Assembly: GCA_001465115.1 (NCBI GenBank)
Contig: CP013614.1
Location: 2,046,001 to 2,110,000, forward strand
DNA from: Enterococcus silesiacus
Lineage (GTDB): Bacteria; Bacillota; Bacilli; Lactobacillales; Enterococcaceae
Direction: 5' to 3'
DNA length: 64,000 bases
The position numbers and the translations under genes were made by a program. Positions 28,394-37,258 of this stretch are shown one piece after another (the first letter of the stretch is position 1; each line of letters starts with the position of its first letter). A model generated the notes under the pieces. That model was not told where the DNA came from, did no database searches, and worked only from the letters and a program-made list of their open reading frames with translations.

Positions 28394-29323
28394 TTACCTC
28401 CCGTCCAACAACGCTTGTGCTTCAGAGAATGTTTTTTCATCCTCTACGCGAGCTGTCTTGATTTCTTTATCGATTTTCTTGATAAAACCAGTCAACGTTT
28501 TACCTGGTCCAACTTCTATAATTACATCAACATTCATTTTTTTAATTGTTTCGATACTATCAGCAAAACGAACTGCTGACATGACTTGTTTTTCTAATAA
28601 GTCCTTTATTTCTGCTTGTTCCATTACTTGTGCTGTCGTGTTACTGATTACAGGAATCGTCATTTCTGTAAAATCTATTTTTTCTAATTCTATCGCTAAC
28701 TTCTCAGCTGCAGGTTTTAATAAAGCCGTATGAAAAGGTCCACTGACTTTTAAAGGAATCATCCGCTTCACGCCAGCTTCTGTTAATAATTCTACAGCTT
28801 TATCCATAGCAGGTGTTTCTCCACCAATCACAATTTGTTGAGGTGTATTATAATTTGCAGGTGAAACGATCCCAAGTCCACTTGCTTCTTGGCAACACTC
28901 TTCGATCAATGATCGCTCAGTATTCATTACAGCAACCATTTTCCCTGTTCCAGTTGGTGCCGCATCAGCCATGAACTTGCCTCTTTTTGCAACTAATTGA
29001 ACGGCTTCTTTAAATGGAATCGCACCACTAGCCACCAGTGCACTATATTCGCCAAGACTTAAGCCGGCTACGACATCTGGTTGATATCCTTTAGACTTTA
29101 AAAAACGATAAAAAGCAATACTAACGGTTAATATAGCTGGTTGTGTATACATCGTTTCATTAAGGTTGTCATTTTCAGTAAAGCAAAGCTCTGCCATATC
29201 ATAGCCTAAAACATCACTTGCCTCTTGAAATGTTTCTTGAACAATCTTTTCTCGATCAAACAATTCTTTTCCCATACCGATATATTGAGCACCTTGCCCA
29301 CTAAATACAAAAGCTGTTTTCAT
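28394..29323 (-). CDS. fabD: Malonyl-CoA:ACP transacylase
   Basis: A 309-residue acyltransferase that loads malonyl groups onto ACP. It starts with MKTAFVFSGQGAQYIGMGKE, has the nucleophile motif GLSLGEYSAL (Ser near residue 92), an Arg in the following helix and the catalytic His in KVSGPFHTALL. GGAGT lies eight bases before ATG 29323. Between it and fabK is a 300-base spacer with two hairpin repeat units, the largest gap in the operon. Confidence 0.96.
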   Translation of the reverse strand: MKTAFVFSGQGAQYIGMGKELFDREKIVQETFQEASDVLGYDMAELCFTENDNLNETMYTQPAILTVSIAFYRFLKSKGYQPDVVAGLSLGEYSALVASGAIPFKEAVQLVAKRGKFMADAAPTGTGKMVAVMNTERSLIEECCQEASGLGIVSPANYNTPQQIVIGGETPAMDKAVELLTEAGVKRMIPLKVSGPFHTALLKPAAEKLAIELEKIDFTEMTIPVISNTTAQVMEQAEIKDLLEKQVMSAVRFADSIETIKKMNVDVIIEVGPGKTLTGFIKKIDKEIKTARVEDEKTFSEAQALLDGR

Positions 29324-29340
29324 TACTTTACTCCTTACTT

Positions 29341-29580
29341 TAAAAGCGTAACAGGCTCGTTCAGCATCGACGAAAAATAGGAAAAAATAAATGTGGCGCT
29401 TTTTGCCGCAATTATTTTTTATCTTTTTTCCGAGATGCTAGCCTGTGAAGCTAGATAGTTTAAAAGCGTAACAGGTTCGTTCAGCCTTGACTGAAAAATA
29501 GGAAAACATGACTGAGTTTTTTTTTACCTCATTCAGGTTTTATCTTTTTTCCGAAAGGCTAGCCTGTGAAACTAGTGTTA
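29341..29580 (+). repeat. Two tandem 120-bp hairpin repeats inside the fab operon
   Basis: Units at 29341-29460 and 29461-29580 both begin TAAAAGCGTAACAGG and are exactly 120 bases apart. In each, the left part (ACAGGCTCGTTCAGCAT) pairs with the right part (ATGCTAGCCTGTGA), so the unit folds into a long hairpin; the loop regions differ. The family is also present at 17978-18282. It lies between fabD and fabK and may affect mRNA stability or polarity (inference). Confidence 0.85.
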
Positions 29581-29631
29581 CTATTCAATTTTGAATAGTT
29601 TATTATATTTACAAGTCAATATGAGGGCTTT

Positions 29632-30588
29632 TTAAAGCCATTGACTATATTGTGCAGTTATTATTTCTCGCGTTTCATTAATGTATGATTCAATAATTTC
29701 TTTTGCTGTTTCTTCTTTTTTGATAAGTCCTGCAATTTGCCCAGCCATAATTGATCCATGAGTGACATCTCCTTCAACCACAGCCTTACGTAAAGCTCCC
29801 TGCCCTAATTTATCAAATTTTACAAGGTCAGGCTCATCAATTCGCAATTCGATTTTCTCTAATCGATCGTATTCATTCGTCAATTTATTTTTGATTGCCC
29901 GTACTGGGTGCCCAAAATGCTGACAAGTGACAGTCGTATCAATATCTCTTGCTTTGATGATTCTAGCTTTATAATTTTCATGTACTGTACATTCTTTTGC
30001 GACTAAAAAACGCGTACCGACTTGAACGGCTTGAGCACCTAACATCAATGCGGCTGCCATCCCTCTGCCATCACCAATACCACCTGCTGCGATTACTGGA
30101 ATCGCTAAGGCATCGACAACTTGAGGTACCATGCACATTGTTGTCAACTTGCCAATATGTCCCCCAGCTTCCATTCCCTCAACAATTACTGCATCCGCCC
30201 CTATCTTCTCCATACGGATACCCAATGCAACAGAAGGAATCACTGGAATTACTTTGATATTATGTTCTTTGAAACGAGCCATATATTTGCTTGGATTACC
30301 TGCTCCCGTTGTGACCACTGGAACATTTTCTTCACAAACTAAATCAACAATGTCTTGTACAAACGGCGAAAGCAACATAATATTGACGCCAAACGGTTTG
30401 TCAGTAATTTCTTTAATTTTTTTGATTTCAGCTTGAACGATTTCTTTCGGCGCATTACCACCGGCAATGATTCCTAGTCCGCCAGCTTCAGAAACAGCTC
30501 CTGCTAATGAAGCATCTGCGATCCAAGCCATTCCTCCTTGAAAAATCGGGTATTGAATTCCTAGCAATTCACATATCTTTGATCGCAT
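29632..30588 (-). CDS. fabK: Enoyl-ACP reductase II (FMN-dependent)
   Basis: A 318-residue TIM-barrel flavoprotein that performs the last reduction in each elongation cycle. It is nearly colinear with pneumococcal FabK: YPIFQGGMAWIADASLAGAV, GLGIIAGGNAPKE, VTTGAGNPSKYM, VEGMEAGGHIG and CQHFGHPVRAIKN. The first in-frame ATG (30597) overlaps the AAGGA ribosome site, so ATG 30588 (MRSKICELLG) is used. FabK enzymes are known to tolerate triclosan, which inhibits FabI. Confidence 0.95.
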   Translation of the reverse strand: MRSKICELLGIQYPIFQGGMAWIADASLAGAVSEAGGLGIIAGGNAPKEIVQAEIKKIKEITDKPFGVNIMLLSPFVQDIVDLVCEENVPVVTTGAGNPSKYMARFKEHNIKVIPVIPSVALGIRMEKIGADAVIVEGMEAGGHIGKLTTMCMVPQVVDALAIPVIAAGGIGDGRGMAAALMLGAQAVQVGTRFLVAKECTVHENYKARIIKARDIDTTVTCQHFGHPVRAIKNKLTNEYDRLEKIELRIDEPDLVKFDKLGQGALRKAVVEGDVTHGSIMAGQIAGLIKKEETAKEIIESYINETREIITAQYSQWL

Positions 30589-30770
30589 AAATGACATCCT
30601 TCAAATAATAGAATAATGAATAAAAAAGAGCTGGAACAAAACTCTATAAGTTTAGTACCAGCCTTACTACATCTAGCTAACGGTGTGAAAAAAGCTAGAC
30701 TCTTCAGCAATTGTTGAGAATCGCATAGAGCCTTGCTCATCCAACTATTTATCGTTACTTGATTGTTTGA

Positions 30771-30998
30771 TTATTCTGCTTTTTGTTTTTCTACGTATGT
30801 TACTAAATCTTGAACGGTAGTAATACCATCTTCCGATTCAATTTTTATATCGAAAGCATCTTCGATTTCATTGATGATTTGGAATAAGTCTAAGCTATCC
30901 GCATCTAATTCTTCTTGAATATTTGTTGTTAATTTTACTTCCTCAGGTTCTTTACCTAATTCTTCTACAATAATTGCTTGAATTTTTTCGAATACCAT
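30771..30998 (-). CDS. acpP: Acyl carrier protein
   Basis: A 75-residue acidic four-helix protein. The phosphopantetheine attachment motif is [16 protein letters not shown], with Ser near residue 36. It carries growing acyl chains between the enzymes of this cluster. GGAGGAATATACAC-type spacing precedes ATG 30998. It lies between fabH and fabK; a 180-base spacer follows it, with no clear structure apart from short inverted repeats. Confidence 0.95.
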   Translation of the reverse strand: MVFEKIQAIIVEELGKEPEEVKLTTNIQEELDADSLDLFQIINEIEDAFDIKIESEDGITTVQDLVTYVEKQKAE

Positions 30999-31047
30999 GT
31001 GTATATTCCTCCAATAATTTTCTTTTTTAGTTTATATAGTCACAGTT

Positions 31048-32007
31048 TTACAGCGTTAAGAGGATCGAACCCCACGTTAAACCGCCGCCATAACCTGTTA
31101 ACACAATTTTTTGGTTGGAGCCTAATTGAATGATGCCCTTTTCTATTGACTCATCTAACAATAACGGAATGCTCGCACCAGATGTATTACCATTATATTC
31201 CATATTGGTGAGAAATTTTTCTCTTGGAACTTTAAGCTTTTTCGATATTTTTTCGATGATTCGCTTATTTGCCTGATGTAATAATAAATAATCCACATCA
31301 TCTTCTATAATTTTTTCAATATTATTTGTCACATCATTCAATGAAAAATCATAGATATCTCTGCCAACCATTTGCATATAAGCGGAGCCTTCAGATGTTC
31401 CGGTATAAAAAGGGCTGTTATTTTCTACATAACCTGAAGTTAATGACTTACCTCTTTTACCATCAGATTGAAGCTTTTCTTTTAGGAAATGTTCTTCATT
31501 GCTAGCCTCAATTAGGACACCAGCTGCACCATCGCCAAACAATACAGCAGTACTACGGTCATTCCAATCCAGAACTTTGGATAGCGTCTCTCCACCAATG
31601 ATCATTCCTAATTTTTGACCTGTGCGAATTAATTTTTCACCCACACTCAATGCATAAACAAAACCGGTACAAGCAGCACTTACATCAAAAGCAAAAGCCT
31701 GAGTAGCTGAAATATTTCCTTGAACAAGACAGGCTACAGAAGGCGTACCATAATCTGGTGTCATGGTTGCTACAATGATAAAATCTAATTCTTCTGCTTT
31801 TTTTCCAGATTTCTCTAATAGCTTTTCAGCAACTTTACTACATAAATCAGAAGTATTTTCATTTGTTACTACATTTCTTGATCGTATGCCAGTTCGGCTC
31901 GAGATCCATTCATCTGACGTATCCATCATCGTTGAAAGCTGATGATTTGATACCGTATTTTCAGGAACGTAACGACCTGTACAAGTTATTTTTGCATATT
32001 GGTTCAT
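31048..32007 (-). CDS. fabH: Beta-ketoacyl-ACP synthase III
   Basis: A 319-residue initiating condensing enzyme (acetyl-CoA plus malonyl-ACP). The catalytic Cys is in SAACTGFVYALSVG (near 112), the His in LLHQANKRIIEKI and the Asn in NGNTSGASIPLLL. The ATG at 32007 is chosen over an upstream GTG that overlaps the GTGAGG ribosome site. It is the second gene of the operon, 15 bases after fabT. Confidence 0.96.
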   Translation of the reverse strand: MNQYAKITCTGRYVPENTVSNHQLSTMMDTSDEWISSRTGIRSRNVVTNENTSDLCSKVAEKLLEKSGKKAEELDFIIVATMTPDYGTPSVACLVQGNISATQAFAFDVSAACTGFVYALSVGEKLIRTGQKLGMIIGGETLSKVLDWNDRSTAVLFGDGAAGVLIEASNEEHFLKEKLQSDGKRGKSLTSGYVENNSPFYTGTSEGSAYMQMVGRDIYDFSLNDVTNNIEKIIEDDVDYLLLHQANKRIIEKISKKLKVPREKFLTNMEYNGNTSGASIPLLLDESIEKGIIQLGSNQKIVLTGYGGGLTWGSILLTL

Positions 32008-32022
32008 CTTGGTCCTCACTTT

Positions 32023-32463
32023 TTATTTATATTCCCTTAAGAAATCATGAAGATTCTTCAATGCTTTTAATAAAGCTTTTTCTTCAGCTTTATCCATTCC
32101 GTTTAAAATTCTCTTGACCATCTCTCTATGGAAGTGCTGATGAACACGAAAAAGTAATTTTCCTTTTTTGGTCAACCCTAACTTAACGACTCGACGATCA
32201 TCTTCGCTTCGTATACGTTCAACATAGCCTTTTTTCACAAGATTATTGATCGCTACGGTCAGAGTTCCTACAGTGATCGATAATTCCTTGGCAACCTCAG
32301 AAGAAGTTTTTTTCTTATACATTCCAATTGCTTCGATTGTGTGCATTTCAGTAATGGATAAGTCATTGAATTGTGATTTCTTCAATTCAGATTCTTCAAT
32401 TGTCAAAATATCATTAAAGACACTGACCAGATAATCGTTGACTGTTTCTAAATTAGGTTCCAT
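32023..32463 (-). CDS. fabT: MarR-family fatty-acid repressor FabT
   Basis: A 146-residue winged-helix protein. It begins MEPNLETVNDYLVSVFNDIL, with the DNA-binding region TSSEVAKELSITVGTLTVAINNLVKKGYVERIRSEDDRR split over residues 50-90. In streptococci and enterococci FabT, helped by acyl-ACP, represses the fab genes. The start at ATG 32463 excludes 11 codons with no ribosome site that would extend into the operator. Two FabT-type palindromes lie just upstream, so it probably represses its own operon. Confidence 0.93.
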   Translation of the reverse strand: MEPNLETVNDYLVSVFNDILTIEESELKKSQFNDLSITEMHTIEAIGMYKKKTSSEVAKELSITVGTLTVAINNLVKKGYVERIRSEDDRRVVKLGLTKKGKLLFRVHQHFHREMVKRILNGMDKAEEKALLKALKNLHDFLREYK

Positions 32464-32484
32464 TTGTGTGCACCATCCATATAC

Positions 32485-32513
32485 TTTGATTATCAAATCA
32501 TTTGATGTTCAAA
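32485..32513 (-). promoter_or_regulatory. Two FabT boxes
   Basis: TTTGATTATCAAA (32485-32497) and TTTGATGTTCAAA (32501-32513) match the FabT operator core known from streptococci. They lie immediately downstream of the -10 box and are 16 bases apart from start to start. Confidence 0.8.
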
Positions 32514-32541
32514 CTATATCGCATATGAAAAAAGATTGCAA
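32513..32541 (-). promoter_or_regulatory. Promoter of the fab/acc operon
   Basis: Read on the minus strand: TTGCAA (32541-32536), 17 bases, TATAGT (32518-32513). The first FabT box abuts the -10 hexamer and would cover the start point. Confidence 0.75.
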
Positions 32542-33004
32542 GTAAAATAATTAATTTTTAATTTTTCTTAAGCAAAAAATGCGTATAATCAGTTATTTTA
32601 CTTGAAGAAATAGCTTTAAAATAAGTATTCAACAATAGTACGAAAAATATTTAACAGTTCTATCTGAATTCACTAACACTTATTTTACTTTGAAACTCAA
32701 ACTATCTTTACTTTATACATAAAAAAGGAACACGTTTATACCTTTGCTTCCTTGGTAATAGATACACTCGTGGCAAAAAATCCCGTCATTCAAGGTTTGA
32801 GCATCAGTTTGATTAACTTAGCAAAAGCTGCCTTTCCCTTAAGCATTATGATAGATGCTATTTTTTATTTCATCACAGAAACATTGTTAAATACACTTAC
32901 TAAAGATCTTAATCATGCATTAGTTTTCGTTAATTTTAATGTATACAAAATAAAAGGGAAAAATACTATAATTGCGATTTTTGCTGAATTAACAACCGTG
33001 TAAG
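32542..33004. other. Intergenic region without a supported gene
   Basis: The stretch between the fabT promoter and the ykuJ terminator has only an 83-codon plus-strand frame with a TTG start (32752-33003). Its composition is hydrophobic and unlike any family I know, and it has no well-placed ribosome site. I see no convincing RNA structure. Confidence 0.55.
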
Positions 33005-33046
33005 TAAAAAAATCCTGTGGCGTACAAAATTGTACGCCACAGGATT
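33005..33046 (-). terminator. Terminator after ykuJ
   Basis: A perfect 16-bp stem (AATCCTGTGGCGTACA and its complement) with a four-base loop is followed on the minus strand by seven T. It lies 50 bases beyond the stop codon. Confidence 0.85.
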
Positions 33047-33095
33047 TTCGATTATTATCATTAATTTGTGTTAAATACTTACTGAAGTTTTCTAA

Positions 33096-33326
33096 CTATT
33101 GAATTAAATCATAAATTTCCATTGCAACAATATCAATATTATCAAATTGATAGCTTTGCTGAGAATCAGTTTCAGTTAATTCAAATGTTTCAGTAGATTT
33201 ATCATAGTTTACGATGCATTTTTCTGCACCTTCACGTTCAAAACGACGAACTTGTATTTCGTTGTCTGTTGCTTCAGTCATCGCTTCAAGTCGCTTGATA
33301 ATCGCCACAAGTTGTGAATGTTTCAT
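33096..33326 (-). CDS. ykuJ: YkuJ-family (DUF1797) small protein
   Basis: A 76-residue protein matching Bacillus YkuJ in length and pattern: a helical start (MKHSQLVAIIKRLEAMTE), a central KCIVNYDKSTETFEL and the typical end FDNIDIVAMEIYDLIQ. The function is not known; the fold is alpha-beta. GGGAGG precedes ATG 33326. It is transcribed alone, with its own strong terminator. Confidence 0.85.
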   Translation of the reverse strand: MKHSQLVAIIKRLEAMTEATDNEIQVRRFEREGAEKCIVNYDKSTETFELTETDSQQSYQFDNIDIVAMEIYDLIQ

Positions 33327-33426
33327 AAATGGGCCTCCCTCTAAAAACTAGTTCTGTACCATTGTATCAAAACATTGTCTTTCTTGCATGATTTTTCGTC
33401 ATTTTTTTTAATTTTTTTGCTGTTCT

Positions 33427-34317
33427 TTAATTTTTAGCTTTTGGCTGTTTTCCATTAGCCCACCAAAGCTTGATCAGAGCTTGTGTTCCATCGTTTTCAA
33501 ACCCTTTATCCGCAAGCTTTTCATACAGATCAGCCGCTAATTTCGTTGCGGGTAGATCAAGTTTCATTTTCTCAGCTTCATCTAAGGCAATTTTTAAATC
33601 TTTTATAAAATGCTTTACAAAAAAGCCTGGAGAATAATTTTCTTTTAAGATTCTTGGACTGTAATTACTTAATGACCAGTTAGCAGCACTTCCACCAGAT
33701 AGCGTTTCAATCACTTTATCTAAATCCAAACTGGCTTGATTAGCATAAACCATCATCTCAGTCATACCAGTCATTGTACCTGCGATCATGATTTGATTTG
33801 CCATCTTAGTATGTTGACCTTTTCCAGCAGGTCCCTGCAACGTATAAGTTGTTCCAAACGTTTTAAAAATAGGTAATACTTGGTCATACACAGATTGCTC
33901 ACCACCAATCATGATCGTCAGAGTGCCATTTTTAGCTCCTAGGTCGCCTCCAGATACAGGTGCATCCAAAGTAGCACCACCTAACTCATTTGCTCTCACT
34001 GCTATTTTTTCAGCGAGTGTCGGGGTACTTGTAGTCAAATCAACGATTATTTTATCCTTGATATCTACCGAAAAAATTCCCTTTTCATCAAAATAGATTC
34101 CTTCAACATCTTTGGGAAATCCAACCATTGTAAAAATAATATCACTACTCGCTGTAACTTCAGCAGGTGTATCCTTCCAAATAGCTCCTTCGGTTACTAA
34201 TTCGTCTGTTTTACTCTTCGTTCGATTATAGACATTCACTTGCAGCCCTTGGTTCATCATGTTTCTAACAATTGCAGCTCCCATAACACCTGTTCCAATA
34301 AATCCAATTTGTGGCAT
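33427..34317 (-). CDS. Beta-hydroxyacid dehydrogenase (3-hydroxyisobutyrate dehydrogenase-like)
   Basis: A 296-residue NAD(P)-dependent oxidoreductase of the 6-phosphogluconate/3-hydroxyisobutyrate dehydrogenase superfamily. It has a Rossmann motif GFIGTGVMGAAIVRNM at the N-terminus, the substrate-binding signature DAPVSGGDLGAKNGTL and the catalytic Lys region GKGQHTKMANQI near residue 170. The YkwC type is the nearest family I recognise. The natural substrate is unclear (hydroxyisobutyrate, tartronate semialdehyde or similar). It lies 75 bases downstream of bgsB on the same strand. Confidence 0.88.
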   Translation of the reverse strand: MPQIGFIGTGVMGAAIVRNMMNQGLQVNVYNRTKSKTDELVTEGAIWKDTPAEVTASSDIIFTMVGFPKDVEGIYFDEKGIFSVDIKDKIIVDLTTSTPTLAEKIAVRANELGGATLDAPVSGGDLGAKNGTLTIMIGGEQSVYDQVLPIFKTFGTTYTLQGPAGKGQHTKMANQIMIAGTMTGMTEMMVYANQASLDLDKVIETLSGGSAANWSLSNYSPRILKENYSPGFFVKHFIKDLKIALDEAEKMKLDLPATKLAADLYEKLADKGFENDGTQALIKLWWANGKQPKAKN

Positions 34318-34392
34318 GATTATCCTCCTATTTTTTCATTAATGAAAAAATCTTCTATTCTCAGTATAAACCAAGAACAGAAGATTTAACAT

Positions 34393-35616
34393 TTATTTTC
34401 TCAAAGATGTCAATTTGACTTTAATACGCTCGATGGACGCAGCAGCTTCTTTTTCCAGCATAAGCTGATCATAATACTTGATCATATCTTCATAGAACTC
34501 AAGCATCACATTACCAAAACGAGTTGCTGAAATCTCATAAAGTTTTTCTTGTAAAATGGCTTCATCTGGCTTGATTCCTGATTCAACGTACTCAATAAAT
34601 GCTGGTGCAAAATCTGCATCCGTTTTAAACGTTCTGCCTAAACTTTCATGATCAAACAAATTATTCAGATAAGCGTTGCCTTCTACTACACAAGGCACGC
34701 CTGAAGCCATCGCTTCTGTATAGGTAAGTCCTTGTGTTTCTGAGGTTGAAGCGCTGACGAAGTAATCCGCCGCTTTATAGTAAATAGCAACCTGATCATT
34801 AGGTACTTCTCCAATAAATTGAAGATAGTCACTTACTTTTAATTCTTCTCCTAAACAACGTAACTTATCAACATATGGACCATCCCCTACAATGACTAAT
34901 CTAACTGTTGGAAAACGTTCAATAATAGCTGGTAAACCATTTACAATTGCTTGAATATTTTTTTCATATGAAATTCGACTCAAAGATAATAACATGACAC
35001 TATCATCCGTCAGACCCAATTCCTCACGAAGTGCCTTTTTCATTTCAATTGTAATATCAGGTCTTTCGAATTTATCAATGTCAATGCCAGTTGGAATGAT
35101 TCTCATCGGCGATGTTACGCCATATTCTTTTAGTTTCTGGATTACTCTTTCACTTGGGCAGACTACACCAGTCGTATGGTTTGCAAAAAAACGAGAAAAA
35201 TATTTCACATGTGTTGGACGAACAACTTTTCCTTTTGCGATATAATGTAAATAATCTTCATACATCGTGTGATACGTGTGAATAACAGGGACTTTGAGTT
35301 TTTTCCCCACCATTTTCCCTAATAGGCCTGCGCCAAACTCCGTGTGTGTGTGAATCAAGTCTAAGTCTAGTTCTTTAGCAATTAGATAAGCATACCACAT
35401 ACCACGCACTACAATTCTTCGATCCTTAAATGACACAAAGGGAACACTAGGCATCCGAATAACATCCTCTTCAAACTCTTTTGCATTGGGGTCAGTCGTC
35501 GTAAAAATATACACTTGATGTCCTTTTTGTTCTAATTCTTCTTTAAGTGTCTTAATAGATGTTGCAACCCCGCTAACTTGGGGAAAATATGTATCTGTAA
35601 AGAAACCAAATTTCAC
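34393..35616 (-). CDS. bgsB: 1,2-diacylglycerol 3-glucosyltransferase (BgsB type)
   Basis: A 407-residue GT4 glycosyltransferase of the GT-B fold. It starts MKFGFFTDTYFPQVSGVATS, with HTHTEFGAGLLGK and VIHTYHTMYEDY in the acceptor domain, PTGID in the linker and the donor-site EX7E motif in STSETQGLTYTEAMASG. This family makes monoglucosyl-diacylglycerol, the first glycolipid step. The GTG at 35616 is used because the ATG at 35631 overlaps GGAGG. It lies 21 bases after bgsA. The step assignment follows E. faecalis. Confidence 0.88.
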   Translation of the reverse strand: MKFGFFTDTYFPQVSGVATSIKTLKEELEQKGHQVYIFTTTDPNAKEFEEDVIRMPSVPFVSFKDRRIVVRGMWYAYLIAKELDLDLIHTHTEFGAGLLGKMVGKKLKVPVIHTYHTMYEDYLHYIAKGKVVRPTHVKYFSRFFANHTTGVVCPSERVIQKLKEYGVTSPMRIIPTGIDIDKFERPDITIEMKKALREELGLTDDSVMLLSLSRISYEKNIQAIVNGLPAIIERFPTVRLVIVGDGPYVDKLRCLGEELKVSDYLQFIGEVPNDQVAIYYKAADYFVSASTSETQGLTYTEAMASGVPCVVEGNAYLNNLFDHESLGRTFKTDADFAPAFIEYVESGIKPDEAILQEKLYEISATRFGNVMLEFYEDMIKYYDQLMLEKEAAASIERIKVKLTSLRK

Positions 35617-35637
35617 CTTGTTCCCCTCCATTAATTT

Positions 35638-36684
35638 TTAATTTTCTAAACGTATCTGCGCTTTTTTCCCTGAACGTTCATCGTCGATAACTTTCTCATA
35701 AACATCCTTTAACTCATGACCAATCCGTTCGATACTTTTATCCTTAGCTACACGATAGCCAGCAAGACGAGTATCAGGTATTGTTTCTTCCACAAGTCTT
35801 TTAATTAACTCTTCAAATTCTTCATTAGTCTTTCCCATATAGCAATTTACTTTATCTTCAAGCCAGCCTTTATAAACAGGAATATCTCTCACCAAAACTT
35901 GCTGCTTACTAGCTAAAGCTTCTAATATAACGATTCCTTCTGTTTCTTCATAAGACGGAAAGAAAAAGAGATCTGCTGCTGAATAAGCGCCTTCTATGAT
36001 ATCTCCTTTAATGTATCCAGGAAATTCTACATTTACAGGGTGCTCTTCTTTGACAATCGTTCTGATCGCTCTAGGAATAGAATACATTGGTGTGTGACCA
36101 AACCAAATAAATCGATATTCAGGGAATTTTCTTGCTAGTTCAACAAAATCAATAATTCCTTTTCTTTCAAAATAAAGGCCTACACAAATAATCACTTTTT
36201 GCTCTTCATTGATTTTAAAATATTCTTTAAATTTCTTTTCTTTTTCTTCAGAACGTTTAAATCGATTCAAATCAATTCCATTTGATATTGATGCAATTGG
36301 GACAGTAATGCCATAACCTTGTAATAAATCTTTAGAATATGGCGTCGGCGTAATCAAATAATCTGCTTTAGTATACAGACTAACTAAGTATTTTTTTACT
36401 AACGGAGAAACCTGGTTCGATCCAATAAATGAATTTCTGAAATCTTCCTCCGTTGAGTGTGCGTGATAAATAACTTTTTTTCCCATTTTTTTTGCTTTAT
36501 TTACCATACTATAGCTATTGATTCCATAAGTATTGATATGTAAAATGTCATAATCTGTACAATCAGCATCTAATGTATATTCAATCCCAACTTCAGAGAG
36601 TGCACGTTTCTGATGGTCTAAGGCTCGGCCTATTCCAGACTTTGCCAATATTTTTTCTCCTTCAAAATATAATAAAACCTTCAC
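35638..36684 (-). CDS. bgsA: Glycolipid glucosyltransferase (BgsA type)
   Basis: A 348-residue GT4 enzyme that in E. faecalis adds the second glucose to give diglucosyl-diacylglycerol, the anchor of lipoteichoic acid. It begins MKVLLYFEGEKILAKSGIGR at a GTG codon behind AGGAGG. Motifs include YHAHSTEEDFR, SNGIDLNRF and the EX7E donor motif in PSYEETEGIVILEALASKQ. It is first of the two-gene glycolipid operon with bgsB. Loss of either gene in E. faecalis changes biofilm formation and membrane lipids (established knowledge). Confidence 0.88.
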   Translation of the reverse strand: MKVLLYFEGEKILAKSGIGRALDHQKRALSEVGIEYTLDADCTDYDILHINTYGINSYSMVNKAKKMGKKVIYHAHSTEEDFRNSFIGSNQVSPLVKKYLVSLYTKADYLITPTPYSKDLLQGYGITVPIASISNGIDLNRFKRSEEKEKKFKEYFKINEEQKVIICVGLYFERKGIIDFVELARKFPEYRFIWFGHTPMYSIPRAIRTIVKEEHPVNVEFPGYIKGDIIEGAYSAADLFFFPSYEETEGIVILEALASKQQVLVRDIPVYKGWLEDKVNCYMGKTNEEFEELIKRLVEETIPDTRLAGYRVAKDKSIERIGHELKDVYEKVIDDERSGKKAQIRLEN

Positions 36685-36931
36685 ACCGCTCCTCCTAACT
36701 TCTTTAAATTATTATAGCATAGGTTAAAGAGCCCGTAATCAATCTAAGGTCTTAGTTTTAAATAGCTTATGGCTATTATATCAAAAAACAGTGCCACAAA
36801 GCCATTATTCAACAAAATAGATCCTTCACATGACAAAACTGTTAGATGAAAATAATTAGTTTTACTCTTCTCTATCATTATTTCATCTTTTGCTGATTCT
36901 ATCAAATAATAAAATTTATTTTACTATAAAA

Positions 36932-36968
36932 CAAAAAAGAACGAAAACTGGTTAGTCTTCGTTCTTTT
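36932..36968 (-). terminator. Terminator after tRNA-Asn
   Basis: AAAGAACGAA pairs with TTCGTTCTTT across a 9-base loop, and TTTTTGTTTT follows on the minus strand. It starts three bases after the tRNA. Confidence 0.85.
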
Positions 36969-36971
36969 TAC

Positions 36972-37044
36972 TCCGGCAGTAGGACTCGAACCTACGACAT
37001 CATGATTAACAGTCATGCGCTACTACCAACTGAGCTATGCCGGA
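36972..37044 (-). tRNA. tRNA-Asn (GTT)
   Basis: A 73-nt cloverleaf on the minus strand. The acceptor stem TCCGGCA pairs with TGCCGGA, the D-arm GCTCAGTTGGTAG is present, the anticodon loop is CTGTTAA with anticodon GTT, and the T-loop is GTTCGAGTC. CCA is not encoded. It lies seven bases downstream of the 5S gene in the same transcript. Confidence 0.97.
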
Positions 37045-37051
37045 ATAATTA

Positions 37052-37167
37052 GCGTGGCGACGTCCTACTCTCACAAAGGGAAACCCTTCACTACAATCGG
37101 CGCTAAGAAGCTTAACTTCTGTGTTCGGCATGGGAACAGGTGTATCCTTCTCGCTATCGCCACCACA
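37052..37167 (-). rRNA. rrf: 5S ribosomal RNA, without adjacent 16S or 23S
   Basis: A 116-nt RNA gene on the minus strand, recognised by the conserved segments GGTGGCGATAGCGAGAAGG at the 5' part, CCGAACACAGAAGTTAAG in loop B/C and GAGAGTAGGACGTCGCC at the 3' part. In Enterococcus it normally follows 23S. Here the 570 bases upstream contain no 23S or 16S, only tandem promoter-like units. tRNA-Asn follows as in the tail of an rrn operon. Confidence 0.95.
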
Positions 37168-37258
37168 CTGGGTGTTGTAACTATTTAGTTGAGTGATTAT
37201 TCACTCAAAACTGGATTGAAGTAGTAATCAAACATTCCGAAATACTTCTTCGATTTGA

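Noticed and set aside
32752..33003. 83-codon plus-strand frame between fabT and ykuJ
   Set aside because: TTG start without a well-placed ribosome site and no recognisable family; AT-rich noise or a decayed fragment is more likely.
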